The position numbers and the translations under genes are program-made. Below are positions 40,027 through 48,017 of a stretch of 55,292 nt of DNA, piece after piece (positions within the stretch are counted from its first letter, which is position 1; every line of letters starts with the position of its first letter). The notes under the pieces were generated by a model that made no database searches, was not told the origin of the DNA, and saw only the letters and a program-made list of their open reading frames with translations. The stretch covers positions 1 through 55,292 of the IMG/VR virus record IMGVR_UViG_3300022849_000036; one strand, written 5' to 3'. Origin of the DNA: a virus.

Positions 40027-41390
40027 TTTCAGTGCATCGAACAGATGCAACTTCTGGTCTTCTTGTTTCTTCCGAAGGTGGCGAGTCACAATGTAGTTTC
40101 AGTGCATCGAACAGATGCAACTGGAGGTCGAGCTTGTCCTGCATGGTGATGTTTAGGTCGCAATGTAGTTTCAGTGCATCGAACAGATGCAACATCCATC
40201 ACCTGGTAAAAGAGTCCCGCAATTTCGTGTCGCAAGGTAGTTAAAGTGCATCGAACAGATGCAACGCGTATCGCACCTTGTATTGCTCAACTGCTCGATC
40301 ATGCCGCAAGATAGTTTCAGTGCATTGAACAGATGCAACCTTGATGACCTGCTAACACTTTCCAAGGGCTCACCAAGCCGCAATGTAGTTTCAGTGCATC
40401 GAACAGATGCAACTTGCATCAAGAGTACACGCTTTGGGAGTACATGCGTCGCAAGGCAGTTTCAGTGCATCGAACAGATGCAACGGTTGTGGACGCTAGT
40501 GTCTGGACAAATTATAGGGTCGCAAGATAGTTTAAGTGCATCGAACAGATGCAACACTCGCGGTCATGTCTCTCTTGGCTGAAGTCGAACGTCGCAAGAT
40601 AGTTTTAGTGCATCGAGCAGATGCAACTATTACGGTCCCGGTGGACAGGTTTTCCAGGTTTCGTCGCAAGGTAGTTTCAGTGCATCGAGCAGATGCAACA
40701 TGGTATCGGAATCATTTCTCGATTTTTTCTGCTGTCGCAATGTAGTTTCAGTGCATCGAACAGATGCAACGGTCGTAGTGTGTGAGTTCAAAAGCATAAA
40801 CAGTCGTCGCAAGGTAGTTAAAGTGCATCGAACAGATGCAACATTCATAGCAGCAGCAAGACGGCTTCCGTAGCCGTGTCGCAATGTAGTTTGAGTGCAT
40901 CGAGCAGATGCAACGTTGGTACTGGAGAAAGCGTATCAGGGAGTGGAAGTCGCAAGGTAGTTAAAGTGCATCGAGCAGATGCAACTGGGAAAATGATCCT
41001 GCAAAGGCTTATTAGTGGGATAGCAAAGCAGTCAAAGTGCATCGCATAGATGCAACAGGCTTATTGCTTCTTGATTCAACTCCGTGTCGCAAAATAGTCT
41101 CAGTGCATCGCATAGATGCAACTACTGGAAAAATGGAAATGTGCCAAAAGATAGCAAGCATCAAAGCAGTTTGAGTGCATCGCGTAGATGCAACGAGGTC
41201 ACGTTACCCGAAGTCGAGCAGTTGATCGAGTCGCAATGTAGTTTGAGTGCATCGAACAGATGCAACTTACAAGGACCCACCAGCGTAGTAATGCAGTTGA
41301 AGTGCACTGGATAAGTGCAACGCGAAATCCGTAGCGACAGCGCTACCTCATCGGTAGCAATGCAGTTGAAGTGCATCGCATAGATGCAAC
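40015..41390 (+). CRISPR. CRISPR array 3, 20 repeats
   Basis: Repeats mostly start GTCGCAAGGTAGTTTCAG or GTCGCAATGTAG and end with stem TGCATC/GATGCA and CAAC. The 19th (41285-41321) has the TGCACT/AGTGCA stem of the main array. Spacers are 31-37 bases except one of 18 (41267-41284) and one of 29. It has its own promoter and lies between the endolysin and a serine recombinase, far from cas12. Confidence 0.95.
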
Positions 41391-41453
41391 TCTTGATATA
41401 GCTCAACTACCTTTTTGCTTTCAAATACCCTAATTCCGATGAAAACGCGTAAT

Positions 41454-42134
41454 TCACGCGCAAGCGCTGTGAAATTTCTCACGAGCAAGGATCTTTGCCA
41501 CCGTCCCGGCCTTCCAGGTGCCCCCCATGCGCGTGGGAATGGCGGTGGCGTTCAAGGCGCCGGCAATGGCCCGGGTCGTCTCTCCTTGGGCCTTTAACGC
41601 ACGAATCTGTGCGAGGACTATGGCTTCTCCAGGTTTTTCTCCAAAGGCGTGCCGGCCGTCTCCACGTTCTCCTCTAGCCTTCTTGCGCTGGCGCGCACCG
41701 CGTAGCTTAAGTACGATTACGCAGCGATCAAACTCGGCGACGGCCGCTAGAATCTGACGAATTAGTTTAGCCGTGGGGTTGGAATCGTCTCCCTCGGTTA
41801 GATCGATACCGCCAGACGCAGAAATGACGCGAACTCCAATCTTTTGAAACTCGCGTACAACAACTTCTGCCACGATCATGTCGCGGGCCAATCTGTCGCT
41901 GGACTCAACCAAAACAAGCTTGATTCCCTTTTCACGGATGAATTGTATGCAGGCTGAAAGACCGGCACGTCCTTCCAACTCCATCTTGCCTGTTACGCCT
42001 TCATCCCGGAATTCATCGACAATTGCAATTTCATTGGCGGCGGCATATTTAACGATAACTGCGCGCTGACGTTCCCACGTATCGCCGAGAACTTGGCTTT
42101 CGCCAGAACACCGCATATATGAAACAGCTTCCAT
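41454..42134 (-). CDS. Serine recombinase (226 aa)
   Basis: Catalytic domain with YMRCSGESQ (Arg8, Ser10), VESSDRLARD and the resolvase E-helix, then a short recombinase domain, QGETTRAIAGALNATAIPTR. All catalytic residues present, so an active resolvase/invertase of a mobile unit. Divergent orientation to array 3. Transcribed with the gene at 42142. Confidence 0.9.
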   Translation of the reverse strand: MEAVSYMRCSGESQVLGDTWERQRAVIVKYAAANEIAIVDEFRDEGVTGKMELEGRAGLSACIQFIREKGIKLVLVESSDRLARDMIVAEVVVREFQKIGVRVISASGGIDLTEGDDSNPTAKLIRQILAAVAEFDRCVIVLKLRGARQRKKARGERGDGRHAFGEKPGEAIVLAQIRALKAQGETTRAIAGALNATAIPTRMGGTWKAGTVAKILAREKFHSACA

Positions 42135-42141
42135 TTTTCTC

Positions 42142-42849
42142 CTATCGATGATTGCGCAAGATACGATCAATGCCTGATCCCCACCAGCATTTTCCACGGG
42201 GTGACATAATTTTCATAGAATTCAGCACGTCTGCAATATCTCTGGTAGTTTTGCCCAAAGAGTGCAGCGATAAGATTTTCTGCAAAATGTCAGCATGTTC
42301 AGGCTTGTCAATGAAAAATGAACGGGGGCGTTGATTGTTTGCCTGCTCTTTCCATGTAGCCCATCGGCAATTTGTCGGTTCATAATCGCCGTCTTTATCC
42401 GGAAAGCGGTCAAGTGTCATTCCCGGTTTTGGCTTACCCATATCCGCCAGGAAGTTTTCAAACTTTTCCCATCGTTTGCAGACTTTGATTCCACGTCCGC
42501 CGTAGTACGAAAAGCATTTGCATTTTGGTGAAGAACAACGCCGTTTCATCCCACACCATATCGTATAGACAGCAGTCCTTTTTCCTAACCGTGTGCGAGC
42601 GCAGCCATGCGTAAGAGCAGATTCTGGAGAATAGAACTTGATGTGATTTTGAATTTCTTTTCTGCGGCAACCACAGGAAACAACGCCGCCCCTCGTAAGA
42701 TTGCTTTGGCGAACTTGAGTCGTATTTCCGCAGACGCAAAGGCAGTTCCAAACCGATGACTTTCCGGCTTGATGCGAGTATCCCGTTACAGTAAGCCGAC
42801 CAAAGACTTTGCCTGTCAGATCCTTGCGAAAGTGTACTTTTTCCGTCAT
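42142..42849 (-). CDS. Chimera: zinc/AP2-like homing domain plus recombinase tail (235 aa)
   Basis: LTGKVFGRLTVTGYSHQAG, then a CGNTTQVRQSNLTRGGVVSC motif and YYGGRGIKVCKRWEKF are typical of phage homing-type HNH/AP2 proteins. The C-terminal ~60 residues (GKTTRDIADVLNSMKIMSPR) resemble the recombinase domain of the next gene. It ends eight bases before that gene. It may guide or bind DNA for it. Confidence 0.7.
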   Translation of the reverse strand: MTEKVHFRKDLTGKVFGRLTVTGYSHQAGKSSVWNCLCVCGNTTQVRQSNLTRGGVVSCGCRRKEIQNHIKFYSPESALTHGCARTRLGKRTAVYTIWCGMKRRCSSPKCKCFSYYGGRGIKVCKRWEKFENFLADMGKPKPGMTLDRFPDKDGDYEPTNCRWATWKEQANNQRPRSFFIDKPEHADILQKILSLHSLGKTTRDIADVLNSMKIMSPRGKCWWGSGIDRILRNHR

Positions 42850-42877
42850 TTGACCTCCCATTGTGCCATCATTTTGC

Positions 42878-43093
42878 TCAGTCGTCGGGGAACCTTTCTT
42901 TGTCGGCAAGCCACGTTTGCATGTCGACGGGTTTGGTAGGGCCATCGGGGCCGGGCAGATCGATGTGGTATTCAAAGTTTGGATTAATGCGCGCGGCTTC
43001 CAGGTAAAACCGTTCGCGTGAGCTTTTGCAGACTTTCAGCATCTTTCCAAAGTCGTCGCTGTCGAGTTGCCGCAAGATGATCTGCATGTTCAT
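42878..43093 (-). CDS. Small hypothetical protein (71 aa)
   Basis: MNMQIILRQLDSDDFGKMLK, then helical segments and an acidic end. ATGA overlap with the zinc protein gene upstream. No family recognised. Confidence 0.6.
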   Translation of the reverse strand: MNMQIILRQLDSDDFGKMLKVCKSSRERFYLEAARINPNFEYHIDLPGPDGPTKPVDMQTWLADKERFPDD

Positions 43094-43695
43094 TCCGGGT
43101 TCCTCACTCTCTTGGGTTTGGGCAGCGCAATGGCTGCAGCGGGTTTCTTGGCGCGCTTCTTGCGGCACAGTGCGCAGGTGCAGCCAGGTGCATGAGCGGC
43201 AGGCACAATCTTTCGCTCTTTTGGCTTGAGCCGCGGCGAAGCCGATTTCGTGCAGTGTACGCAGACCGATTCGCCTGCCTCATCCGTGGCCCATTCCGTG
43301 CCGCCGCATACGGTGCACTGTTGGACACGCACCCAGATGGATTTCTGGCTGAGCAGTCGGCGGTCGACGCCGTTCCAGCTTGTACGATTGCACCAGTGGC
43401 AACGAGCGGGAATCGCCTCATTCTTCGAGTACCAGGGCTTGCCCTGCCCCGGGCAATCGTCGTGCTCGCATACGCATTTGTTGACGATTTTTACAACGTC
43501 TTGGATGTACTGTTGCCGCACCTTGTTACGCTCTTCAAGAGAAAGATCGATGCCCCACCACTTGATGCGCTTGCACCAGTGGCAACGGTCGGGAAGCTCT
43601 CCCCCCTTGAAGTACCAGGGTTTGCCCTTGCCAGGGCAATCCGGCCGTTCGCAAACGCATTTGCTGAAAATCTTTTCGACTTTTTCAACGCTCAT
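43090..43695 (-). CDS. Protein with duplicated cysteine module (201 aa)
   Basis: A ~40-residue unit appears twice: CVCERPDCPGKGKPWYFKG then CHWCKRIKWWG, and again CVCEHDDCPGQGKPWYSK then CHWCNRTSWNG. Two more CxxC pairs follow and the tail is basic. At least four zinc sites are likely. I know no family for the unit. Probably nucleic-acid binding. Confidence 0.65.
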   Translation of the reverse strand: MSVEKVEKIFSKCVCERPDCPGKGKPWYFKGGELPDRCHWCKRIKWWGIDLSLEERNKVRQQYIQDVVKIVNKCVCEHDDCPGQGKPWYSKNEAIPARCHWCNRTSWNGVDRRLLSQKSIWVRVQQCTVCGGTEWATDEAGESVCVHCTKSASPRLKPKERKIVPAAHAPGCTCALCRKKRAKKPAAAIALPKPKRVRNPE

Positions 43696-43710
43696 TGAGT
43701 CTCGCTTTCG

Positions 43711-43926
43711 TTAATCGATCATGATGCCAAGACGCATAAGGTCCACGGCGGTTACCGTTTTGATCTTGTCGGCAGGAATATGGGAGATAATCCTTGTCGC
43801 CTCTGTCAGATCAGAAAGACGGCTGTAGTTGCGATTGCCAAGCAGTGCCTTTTCGGCCACATCGCGATGTGCATCTGTGGGCCACTTGACTTCAGTCAAA
43901 TTGAGCATGTCAGGAAACAAATACAT
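43711..43926 (-). CDS. Small hypothetical protein (71 aa)
   Basis: MYLFPDMLNLTEVKWPTDAH and so on; helical, no motif. Preceded at 43974 by the TTTGATAG leader box. Confidence 0.55.
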   Translation of the reverse strand: MYLFPDMLNLTEVKWPTDAHRDVAEKALLGNRNYSRLSDLTEATRIISHIPADKIKTVTAVDLMRLGIMID

Positions 43927-43973
43927 TCTTTCGCCTCGGTTCTTTGAATTGCCGGAGTATTCAAAAAAACTTG

Positions 43974-43986
43974 GTCCCCTATCAAA
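43974..43986 (-). promoter_or_regulatory. TTTGATAG leader box, copy 1
   Basis: On the minus strand TTTGATAGGGGAC, about 50 bases before the start at 43926. First of nine copies in 43.9-49.4 kb. Confidence 0.55.
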
Positions 43987-44057
43987 TAGGGCCTATCCAA
44001 TACTTTGCGCCTGTCGTATCAATGCGTCAACTTGTATTCGCACCGCCGAGCGATTTG

Positions 44058-44639
44058 CTAGAGTCCGGAATCCGGACTGCGCGCCTGCAACGTAACAGCG
44101 GCGGTGATGGCGTTCAGGATCATGAGAATTGCCAGCCCGGCCAAACTCAGCCAGAGGATGCTGCAGAACGTCATGGTGCCTTCAAGCAGCACGACAAAGC
44201 CGAGTGCCTTGAGCTGGTAATGAAAGGCCTCGACGGCCCAGGTGTAGACGCTGATCGCGGAGTAAGCAAGCGCCCCGGCCACGAGAAACCAGAGCTGCGG
44301 GTGGTGACCCACTTCAAAGTGAATTTCCATGTAGCTGGCCAGGGGCACGAATGCCCCTAGACCAAAGCCCAGCAAAGCGCGGGCACGTTGGCCCAGCGCA
44401 AAGTAAACGTGTGGTGGCGCTGGTGGTGGAGTGGGCTGGGGTTCTTCGACTTCCACGGCAGGCGGCGGGGGTTCTACGGCAACGTGCGCGGCTTGGCGCT
44501 GTTCGCGCCGTGCTTTGTTCCGTGCAAGTCGCCGCTCTTCGCGCTCTTCATCTGTGAGGGCTGGTCGGCCTCTGTGGCGTTCTGGTTCCGGTGCGCTGAT
44601 CGGCGTGGGAGGAGTAGGAACGGTAGCCAAAAGAGGCAT
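44058..44639 (-). CDS. Proline-rich membrane protein (193 aa)
   Basis: The N-terminal ~90 residues are charged and proline-rich; then four hydrophobic segments (for example LLGFGLGAFVPLASYM and WFLVAGALAYSAISVYTWAV). The last residues are encoded by the AGTCCGG palindrome. Unknown function. Confidence 0.6.
   Translation of the reverse strand: MPLLATVPTPPTPISAPEPERHRGRPALTDEEREERRLARNKARREQRQAAHVAVEPPPPAVEVEEPQPTPPPAPPHVYFALGQRARALLGFGLGAFVPLASYMEIHFEVGHHPQLWFLVAGALAYSAISVYTWAVEAFHYQLKALGFVVLLEGTMTFCSILWLSLAGLAILMILNAITAAVTLQARSPDSGL
44061..44080 (-). repeat. AGTCCGG palindrome in a gene's 3' end
   Basis: GAGTCCGGAATCCGGACTGC. Encodes the final amino acids of the membrane protein. Confidence 0.65.
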
Positions 44640-44656
44640 AAGGCAAAAGCCTTTCT

Positions 44657-44713
44657 GGGGCTGAGCCCCCGTTAAAATGCGTTTCTGTCGTTGAAAAAGT
44701 GTCCCCTATCAAA
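44657..44713 (-). promoter_or_regulatory. Leader module (box + hairpin), copy 2
   Basis: TTTGATAGGGGAC at 44701-44713, then a GGGGC-TCA-GCCCC hairpin (44657-44669), then the start at 44639. Confidence 0.6.
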
Positions 44714-44718
44714 ACGTG

Positions 44719-45270
44719 CTATGAGGGTTGCTTGAAGTCCGGGACTGGTTCAGCGTCGATTTCGTCGATGATGGTTTGAAAGCGTGCCTGTCCATGACCG
44801 GCAAGGAGACTCTTTATTTCAGATTGCGCCTGTTGGTGGTAATCCGCCGTCTGTTCGACTGCGCGGTTTGGAAAACCGGCGCGTGGTCTTCCCGCTCCTT
44901 TGAATTTGCCGAGAGTACCGGCTCCGCCGATGTTGTGACCCTTGTAAATGATCCGGTAGCCTTGTGCGTCGGCTTCAATGGAAAAGTCTTTTTCCTTCAG
45001 CGCCGGAAGCGGGAGCAGAATCGGTGCGGTAATTGGCGAGGCAGTCGCGAACCTGCGAGCGCGCCAGGACGGCCCTTCCTGATAGAGTTCCCAGCCATCG
45101 GGACACGCGGCCTCGCACTCTTCGCGGGTTGGACTGGGAGAAACGGCGCTGTGAGGATGCTCGACATCGGCGGCCACAAAAGACAGGTTACCGTCTCCAG
45201 GCGCGTATGAGTGAATGACGGCGATGCGGTCTCCGTCTTCGTTGCGTCGGGATACTTCAGGCTTGCTCAT
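44719..45270 (-). CDS. Hypothetical protein (183 aa)
   Basis: Starts MSKPEVSRRN with AAGGAG close upstream. Mixed, with a middle AACPDGWELYQEGPSWRARR and a charged end. No family recognised. Confidence 0.6.
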   Translation of the reverse strand: MSKPEVSRRNEDGDRIAVIHSYAPGDGNLSFVAADVEHPHSAVSPSPTREECEAACPDGWELYQEGPSWRARRFATASPITAPILLPLPALKEKDFSIEADAQGYRIIYKGHNIGGAGTLGKFKGAGRPRAGFPNRAVEQTADYHQQAQSEIKSLLAGHGQARFQTIIDEIDAEPVPDFKQPS

Positions 45271-45290
45271 GGTGTTGGCTCCTTGGGGTG

Positions 45291-45662
45291 TTAGAGAGTA
45301 GCGCGAATGTTCAGAGATTCAGCGACATTGCCCAGTTTGCGATCAAGAGTCCAAAGCAGAGTTCCCGGAATTGCCAAACAAGATGCAATTAAATGCGCAT
45401 CCGTTAAGCCGATTCCCTTTGAAGCAAATCCCCGTGCCTCGATCATGTACCGAATGTCCTCCAATTGCACGGGAGGAATAGAAATTAGCTGGTCAAGATA
45501 CGCCAGTGTCTTTTTGCGTTCTGGCAATGTGCCGAGTGCTAGCTCCGCAATCAAAAAAGGGTGCGTGCAGAGTTGATCATTGGCAATCAATGTGTGCAGC
45601 TCTGCACTGTAAGCGCCAGTTCGAAACATGGCTATCCAGATTGAAGTGTCTGCGAGAATCAC
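45291..45662 (-). CDS. vapC: VapC-type PIN-domain toxin
   Basis: 123 aa. MILADTSIWIAMFR has the first PIN aspartate, LIAELALG the glutamate, and GLTDAHLIASC plus WTLDRKL the later acidic residues. An RNase that usually cuts tRNA or rRNA. ATGA overlap with the antitoxin. Confidence 0.92.
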   Translation of the reverse strand: MILADTSIWIAMFRTGAYSAELHTLIANDQLCTHPFLIAELALGTLPERKKTLAYLDQLISIPPVQLEDIRYMIEARGFASKGIGLTDAHLIASCLAIPGTLLWTLDRKLGNVAESLNIRATL

Positions 45663-45856
45663 TGTTCAGCTACTCGCAATCTCCGCACGTCCTCAATGTC
45701 CGGGGCGGTTCCGGCCAAAGCCAAAAGTCTACGACCGGCTTCTCTCGCAATCAGTGACTTTAATGCGGCGCGAATCAATGCTGCCCTTTCTGTCAAGCCG
45801 CTGTACTCTTCTGCTGTTCGTAACAGATTGTCGTCAAGGGATACGGTTGCTCTCAT
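45659..45856 (-). CDS. vapB: VapB-type antitoxin
   Basis: 65 aa, ribbon-helix-helix: MRATVSLDDNLLRTAEEYSG and ERAALIRAALKSLIAREAGR. GGAGGAAA precedes the start at 45856, and a TGCTATAGT extended -10 lies a little upstream. Confidence 0.88.
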   Translation of the reverse strand: MRATVSLDDNLLRTAEEYSGLTERAALIRAALKSLIAREAGRRLLALAGTAPDIEDVRRLRVAEQ

Positions 45857-45922
45857 GCCTTGTTTCCTCCGTGAACCAACTATAGCACCCATTTGAGCAT
45901 AAATTTGGTTATACGTTTGGGC

Positions 45923-45981
45923 TAGGGCTGGGTCCTAGTTAAAAACGCGTCTATGCGTGAAAAAAGTGTCCCCTATCAAAA
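45923..45981 (-). promoter_or_regulatory. Leader module, copy 3
   Basis: TTTGATAGGGGAC at 45969-45981 and a CTAGG/CCTAG hairpin at 45923-45939. It lies 70 bases before vapB, which also has its own promoter. Confidence 0.5.
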
Positions 45982-45988
45982 TGGGGTG

Positions 45989-46225
45989 TTAATCCTGTTC
46001 AGAGAGGCGCGGGTCGCCTGCGCCGCCGCTGAGCGTTGCATTGTAATAGGCTTGGCATTCCATCGGCTCGATACCAGCCGCCTCGCACCGTTTGAGGTAT
46101 GGCCAGAAGATTCTTTCCAGCCAGGAGTGAGCGGGCCAGAACCCGGAGCCGGTGGACATCAAAACCGGCTGCCGAGTTCCCTTGCGGTGGGTGCGTTGCC
46201 ATTTCATCGCCTGCGCGTAGCCCAT
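45989..46225 (-). CDS. Small hypothetical protein (78 aa)
   Basis: Start at 46225 with AGGAGACT upstream; the protein overlaps no other gene but ends close to the leader of vapB. Contains KWQRTHRKGTRQPVLMSTGS. No family recognised. Confidence 0.5.
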   Translation of the reverse strand: MGYAQAMKWQRTHRKGTRQPVLMSTGSGFWPAHSWLERIFWPYLKRCEAAGIEPMECQAYYNATLSGGAGDPRLSEQD

Positions 46226-46232
46226 GAGTCTC

Positions 46233-47228
46233 CTATCGCTCAACGACTAAAAGCCGCGTGCTGACGCCTGTACCGCTGGCCTTGAAAGATCCTTCGGGCA
46301 GGTTTTCCCACGTGGCGCTTACCTCATCCAGCCACGCGCGAAAATCGGTGCTCTTGCGGTCTGAGCGGAATTCAAAACTTGGACTCAAGACAGAGACCAG
46401 GATACCGCGCGGGGCGAGCAGATTGTAGGCGCGGCGGATGTGGTCGAGGTCTTGCTGCCGCTCAAAAGGCGGGTTCATAACAATGCGGTCATACTGGCCC
46501 AGCTCGGAGCGTGAAAGCTGCATCAGGTCCTCGCCTACCAGCTTGTAGCCCTTCAGCTCCAGCAGCTCGCGGAGCTTGAAAACCGGCTCGATCACTTCCA
46601 AAATGACGCCAGGGACCGCCGCGCTCACGCCATCGGCAATGTCTCCGCTACCGGCTTCCGGCTCTAATACCCTCATGCCGGGCTGAATGTGCGCACGGCG
46701 CAGCATGATTTCAATCACGGGTTTCTGCGTGGGGAAATAGCCAGGGTAGCTACTGAGCTTGATTTCGGCCGCGAGCGCGTCAATCTTGCGCAGCCGTTCG
46801 CGTTCGGTGCGCTCGGCGGAATTGCCCTCGATCATGCCTTGCAGGAGCCGCGCCGCTGGCGAAGTCTCGGCGTAGTCGTCCGATTCCATCACGGAATAAT
46901 AGCCGCCCCTGCCGCAATCGATTCCCTTATGCACCATGTGTTCAATTTCAGCTTTCTTGGTAAGCGCGGCCAGCTCGGGCGGAACCGTTCCGGCTTCGAG
47001 CGCATCGGCCAGGGCGCGCAGTGCCCGCTGTGTGCGCTCCAGGTTGCGGCAATCGTGCATCCGGCCCTGATATTCCCGTTGACGCTTCGGCGTCGGGTTC
47101 TGCGTCATCGGTCGGCCTGCGTGCTCGATCTTCGGCTGCAGGGCATCGGCCCAGGTGCGGAAACGGATAACGAGTTTGCTGGTGGGGGTGGTGGCGGTGC
47201 GGACGGCGGGCATGGTCATGGTTGCCAT
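46233..47228 (-). CDS. DNA N6-adenine methyltransferase-like (331 aa)
   Basis: RVLEPEAGSGDIADG (motif I) followed by DRIVMNPPFERQQD (motif IV, NPPF) is the order of gamma-type adenine methyltransferases. The N-terminal ~120 residues are an extra region typical of phage and plasmid members that carry no restriction partner. Start set at the ATG after GGAAGA at 47228; ATG 47243 is possible. Confidence 0.85.
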   Translation of the reverse strand: MATMTMPAVRTATTPTSKLVIRFRTWADALQPKIEHAGRPMTQNPTPKRQREYQGRMHDCRNLERTQRALRALADALEAGTVPPELAALTKKAEIEHMVHKGIDCGRGGYYSVMESDDYAETSPAARLLQGMIEGNSAERTERERLRKIDALAAEIKLSSYPGYFPTQKPVIEIMLRRAHIQPGMRVLEPEAGSGDIADGVSAAVPGVILEVIEPVFKLRELLELKGYKLVGEDLMQLSRSELGQYDRIVMNPPFERQQDLDHIRRAYNLLAPRGILVSVLSPSFEFRSDRKSTDFRAWLDEVSATWENLPEGSFKASGTGVSTRLLVVER

Positions 47229-47247
47229 GGTGTTTTCTTCCATTCTT

Positions 47248-47305
47248 GGGGCTGAGCCCCTGCTAAAAAATCGTGATTGTCATGAAAAAAGTGTCCCCTA
47301 TCAAA
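47248..47305 (-). promoter_or_regulatory. Leader module, copy 4
   Basis: TTTGATAGGGGAC at 47293-47305, a T-run, then GGGGC-TCA-GCCCC (47248-47260) and the adenine-methylase gene. TTGATA is 17 bases from GACAAT here, a possible -35/-10 pair. Confidence 0.6.
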
Positions 47306-47314
47306 TGGGGTGCG

Positions 47315-47479
47315 CTAGCTGTCTTCGTCGTCGTCGCTGTCTTCGTCCTCTTCTTCGTAGGCGTCGGGCGTAATGCCGGCGTCGAGTGAAAATGCGTCGA
47401 CTGCATCCTTCCAGGCGTCGTCCGGGTTGTCGCCTTTGCCTTTCAGAGTCACAGAAAAAACATAGGTTTTCGTTTTCAT
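47315..47479 (-). CDS. Small acidic protein (54 aa)
   Basis: MKTKTYVFSVTLKGKGDNPD and so on, ending in a long Asp/Glu run. GAGG precedes the ATG. Too short for most gene callers; the leader box at 47527 and the ribosome site argue for it. A DNA-mimic role is possible from charge alone. Confidence 0.5.
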   Translation of the reverse strand: MKTKTYVFSVTLKGKGDNPDDAWKDAVDAFSLDAGITPDAYEEEDEDSDDDEDS

Positions 47480-47495
47480 TGTGTTACCTCATGCC

Positions 47496-47539
47496 TCCGG
47501 AAATTCCGGATAGTTGGAAAAAGTTGGTCGCCTATCAAA
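47496..47539 (-). promoter_or_regulatory. Leader module, copy 5
   Basis: TTTGATAGGCGAC at 47527-47539 and a TCCGG/CCGGA hairpin at 47496-47510. The hairpin is itself a shortened AGTCCGG palindrome. Confidence 0.5.
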
Positions 47540-47548
47540 AGGGCAAGT

Positions 47549-47947
47549 TTACGCGTTCAGATCCACACAAAGCGCGTCAATGTCATCGGTGCTAAGCGGC
47601 TCGATAGTGCTGCCGTCGGCGGCCGTGAAGTGATCCGGGAACGCATCATAGATGTGCTTTGCGGCGTAGCCGTCATAGGTGCGTTGGAACAGGCGCAAGG
47701 CAGCTAGAACGGTGGCCAGGTTGCTTGGATCTTCGAGCGGATTAGACGCGGGCGCGTGCTTGACTATCTCCCACTTGCCCACAATGTTTCCGTTCACGTC
47801 GCGGATAGGCGCATTGTCGCCGACTTCGGGCAGCTCGTCGGAGCGCCACTCCTTGAGATACTTGGCCACGTCCTTTACGGCCGCGCGAATGTCGTCAGCC
47901 GTCTGCATGGCGTCATTGCCTAATTCGATTTTCAATTGAAATTCCAT
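47549..47947 (-). CDS. Hypothetical protein (132 aa)
   Basis: Starts MEFQLKIELGND with GAGGGG upstream. Acidic C-terminal end (TDDIDALCVDLNA). No family recognised. Confidence 0.6.
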   Translation of the reverse strand: MEFQLKIELGNDAMQTADDIRAAVKDVAKYLKEWRSDELPEVGDNAPIRDVNGNIVGKWEIVKHAPASNPLEDPSNLATVLAALRLFQRTYDGYAAKHIYDAFPDHFTAADGSTIEPLSTDDIDALCVDLNA

Positions 47948-47965
47948 GGTGCCCCTCGATTCTGC

Positions 47966-48010
47966 CGGGAAAAAACCCGACTGTTACGCGTGAATTGGTC
48001 GCCTATCAAA
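47966..48010 (-). promoter_or_regulatory. Leader module, copy 6
   Basis: TTTGATAGGCGAC at 47998-48010, a CGGG-TTTTTT-CCCG hairpin (47966-47979). TTGATA is 17 bases from TAACAG. Confidence 0.5.
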
Positions 48011-48017
48011 CAGGTGC

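Noticed and set aside
35689-41406. Many short frames with repeated VASTRCTQTTLR or HRIDAT-like strings
   Set aside because: They are translations of CRISPR repeats and spacers, not proteins.
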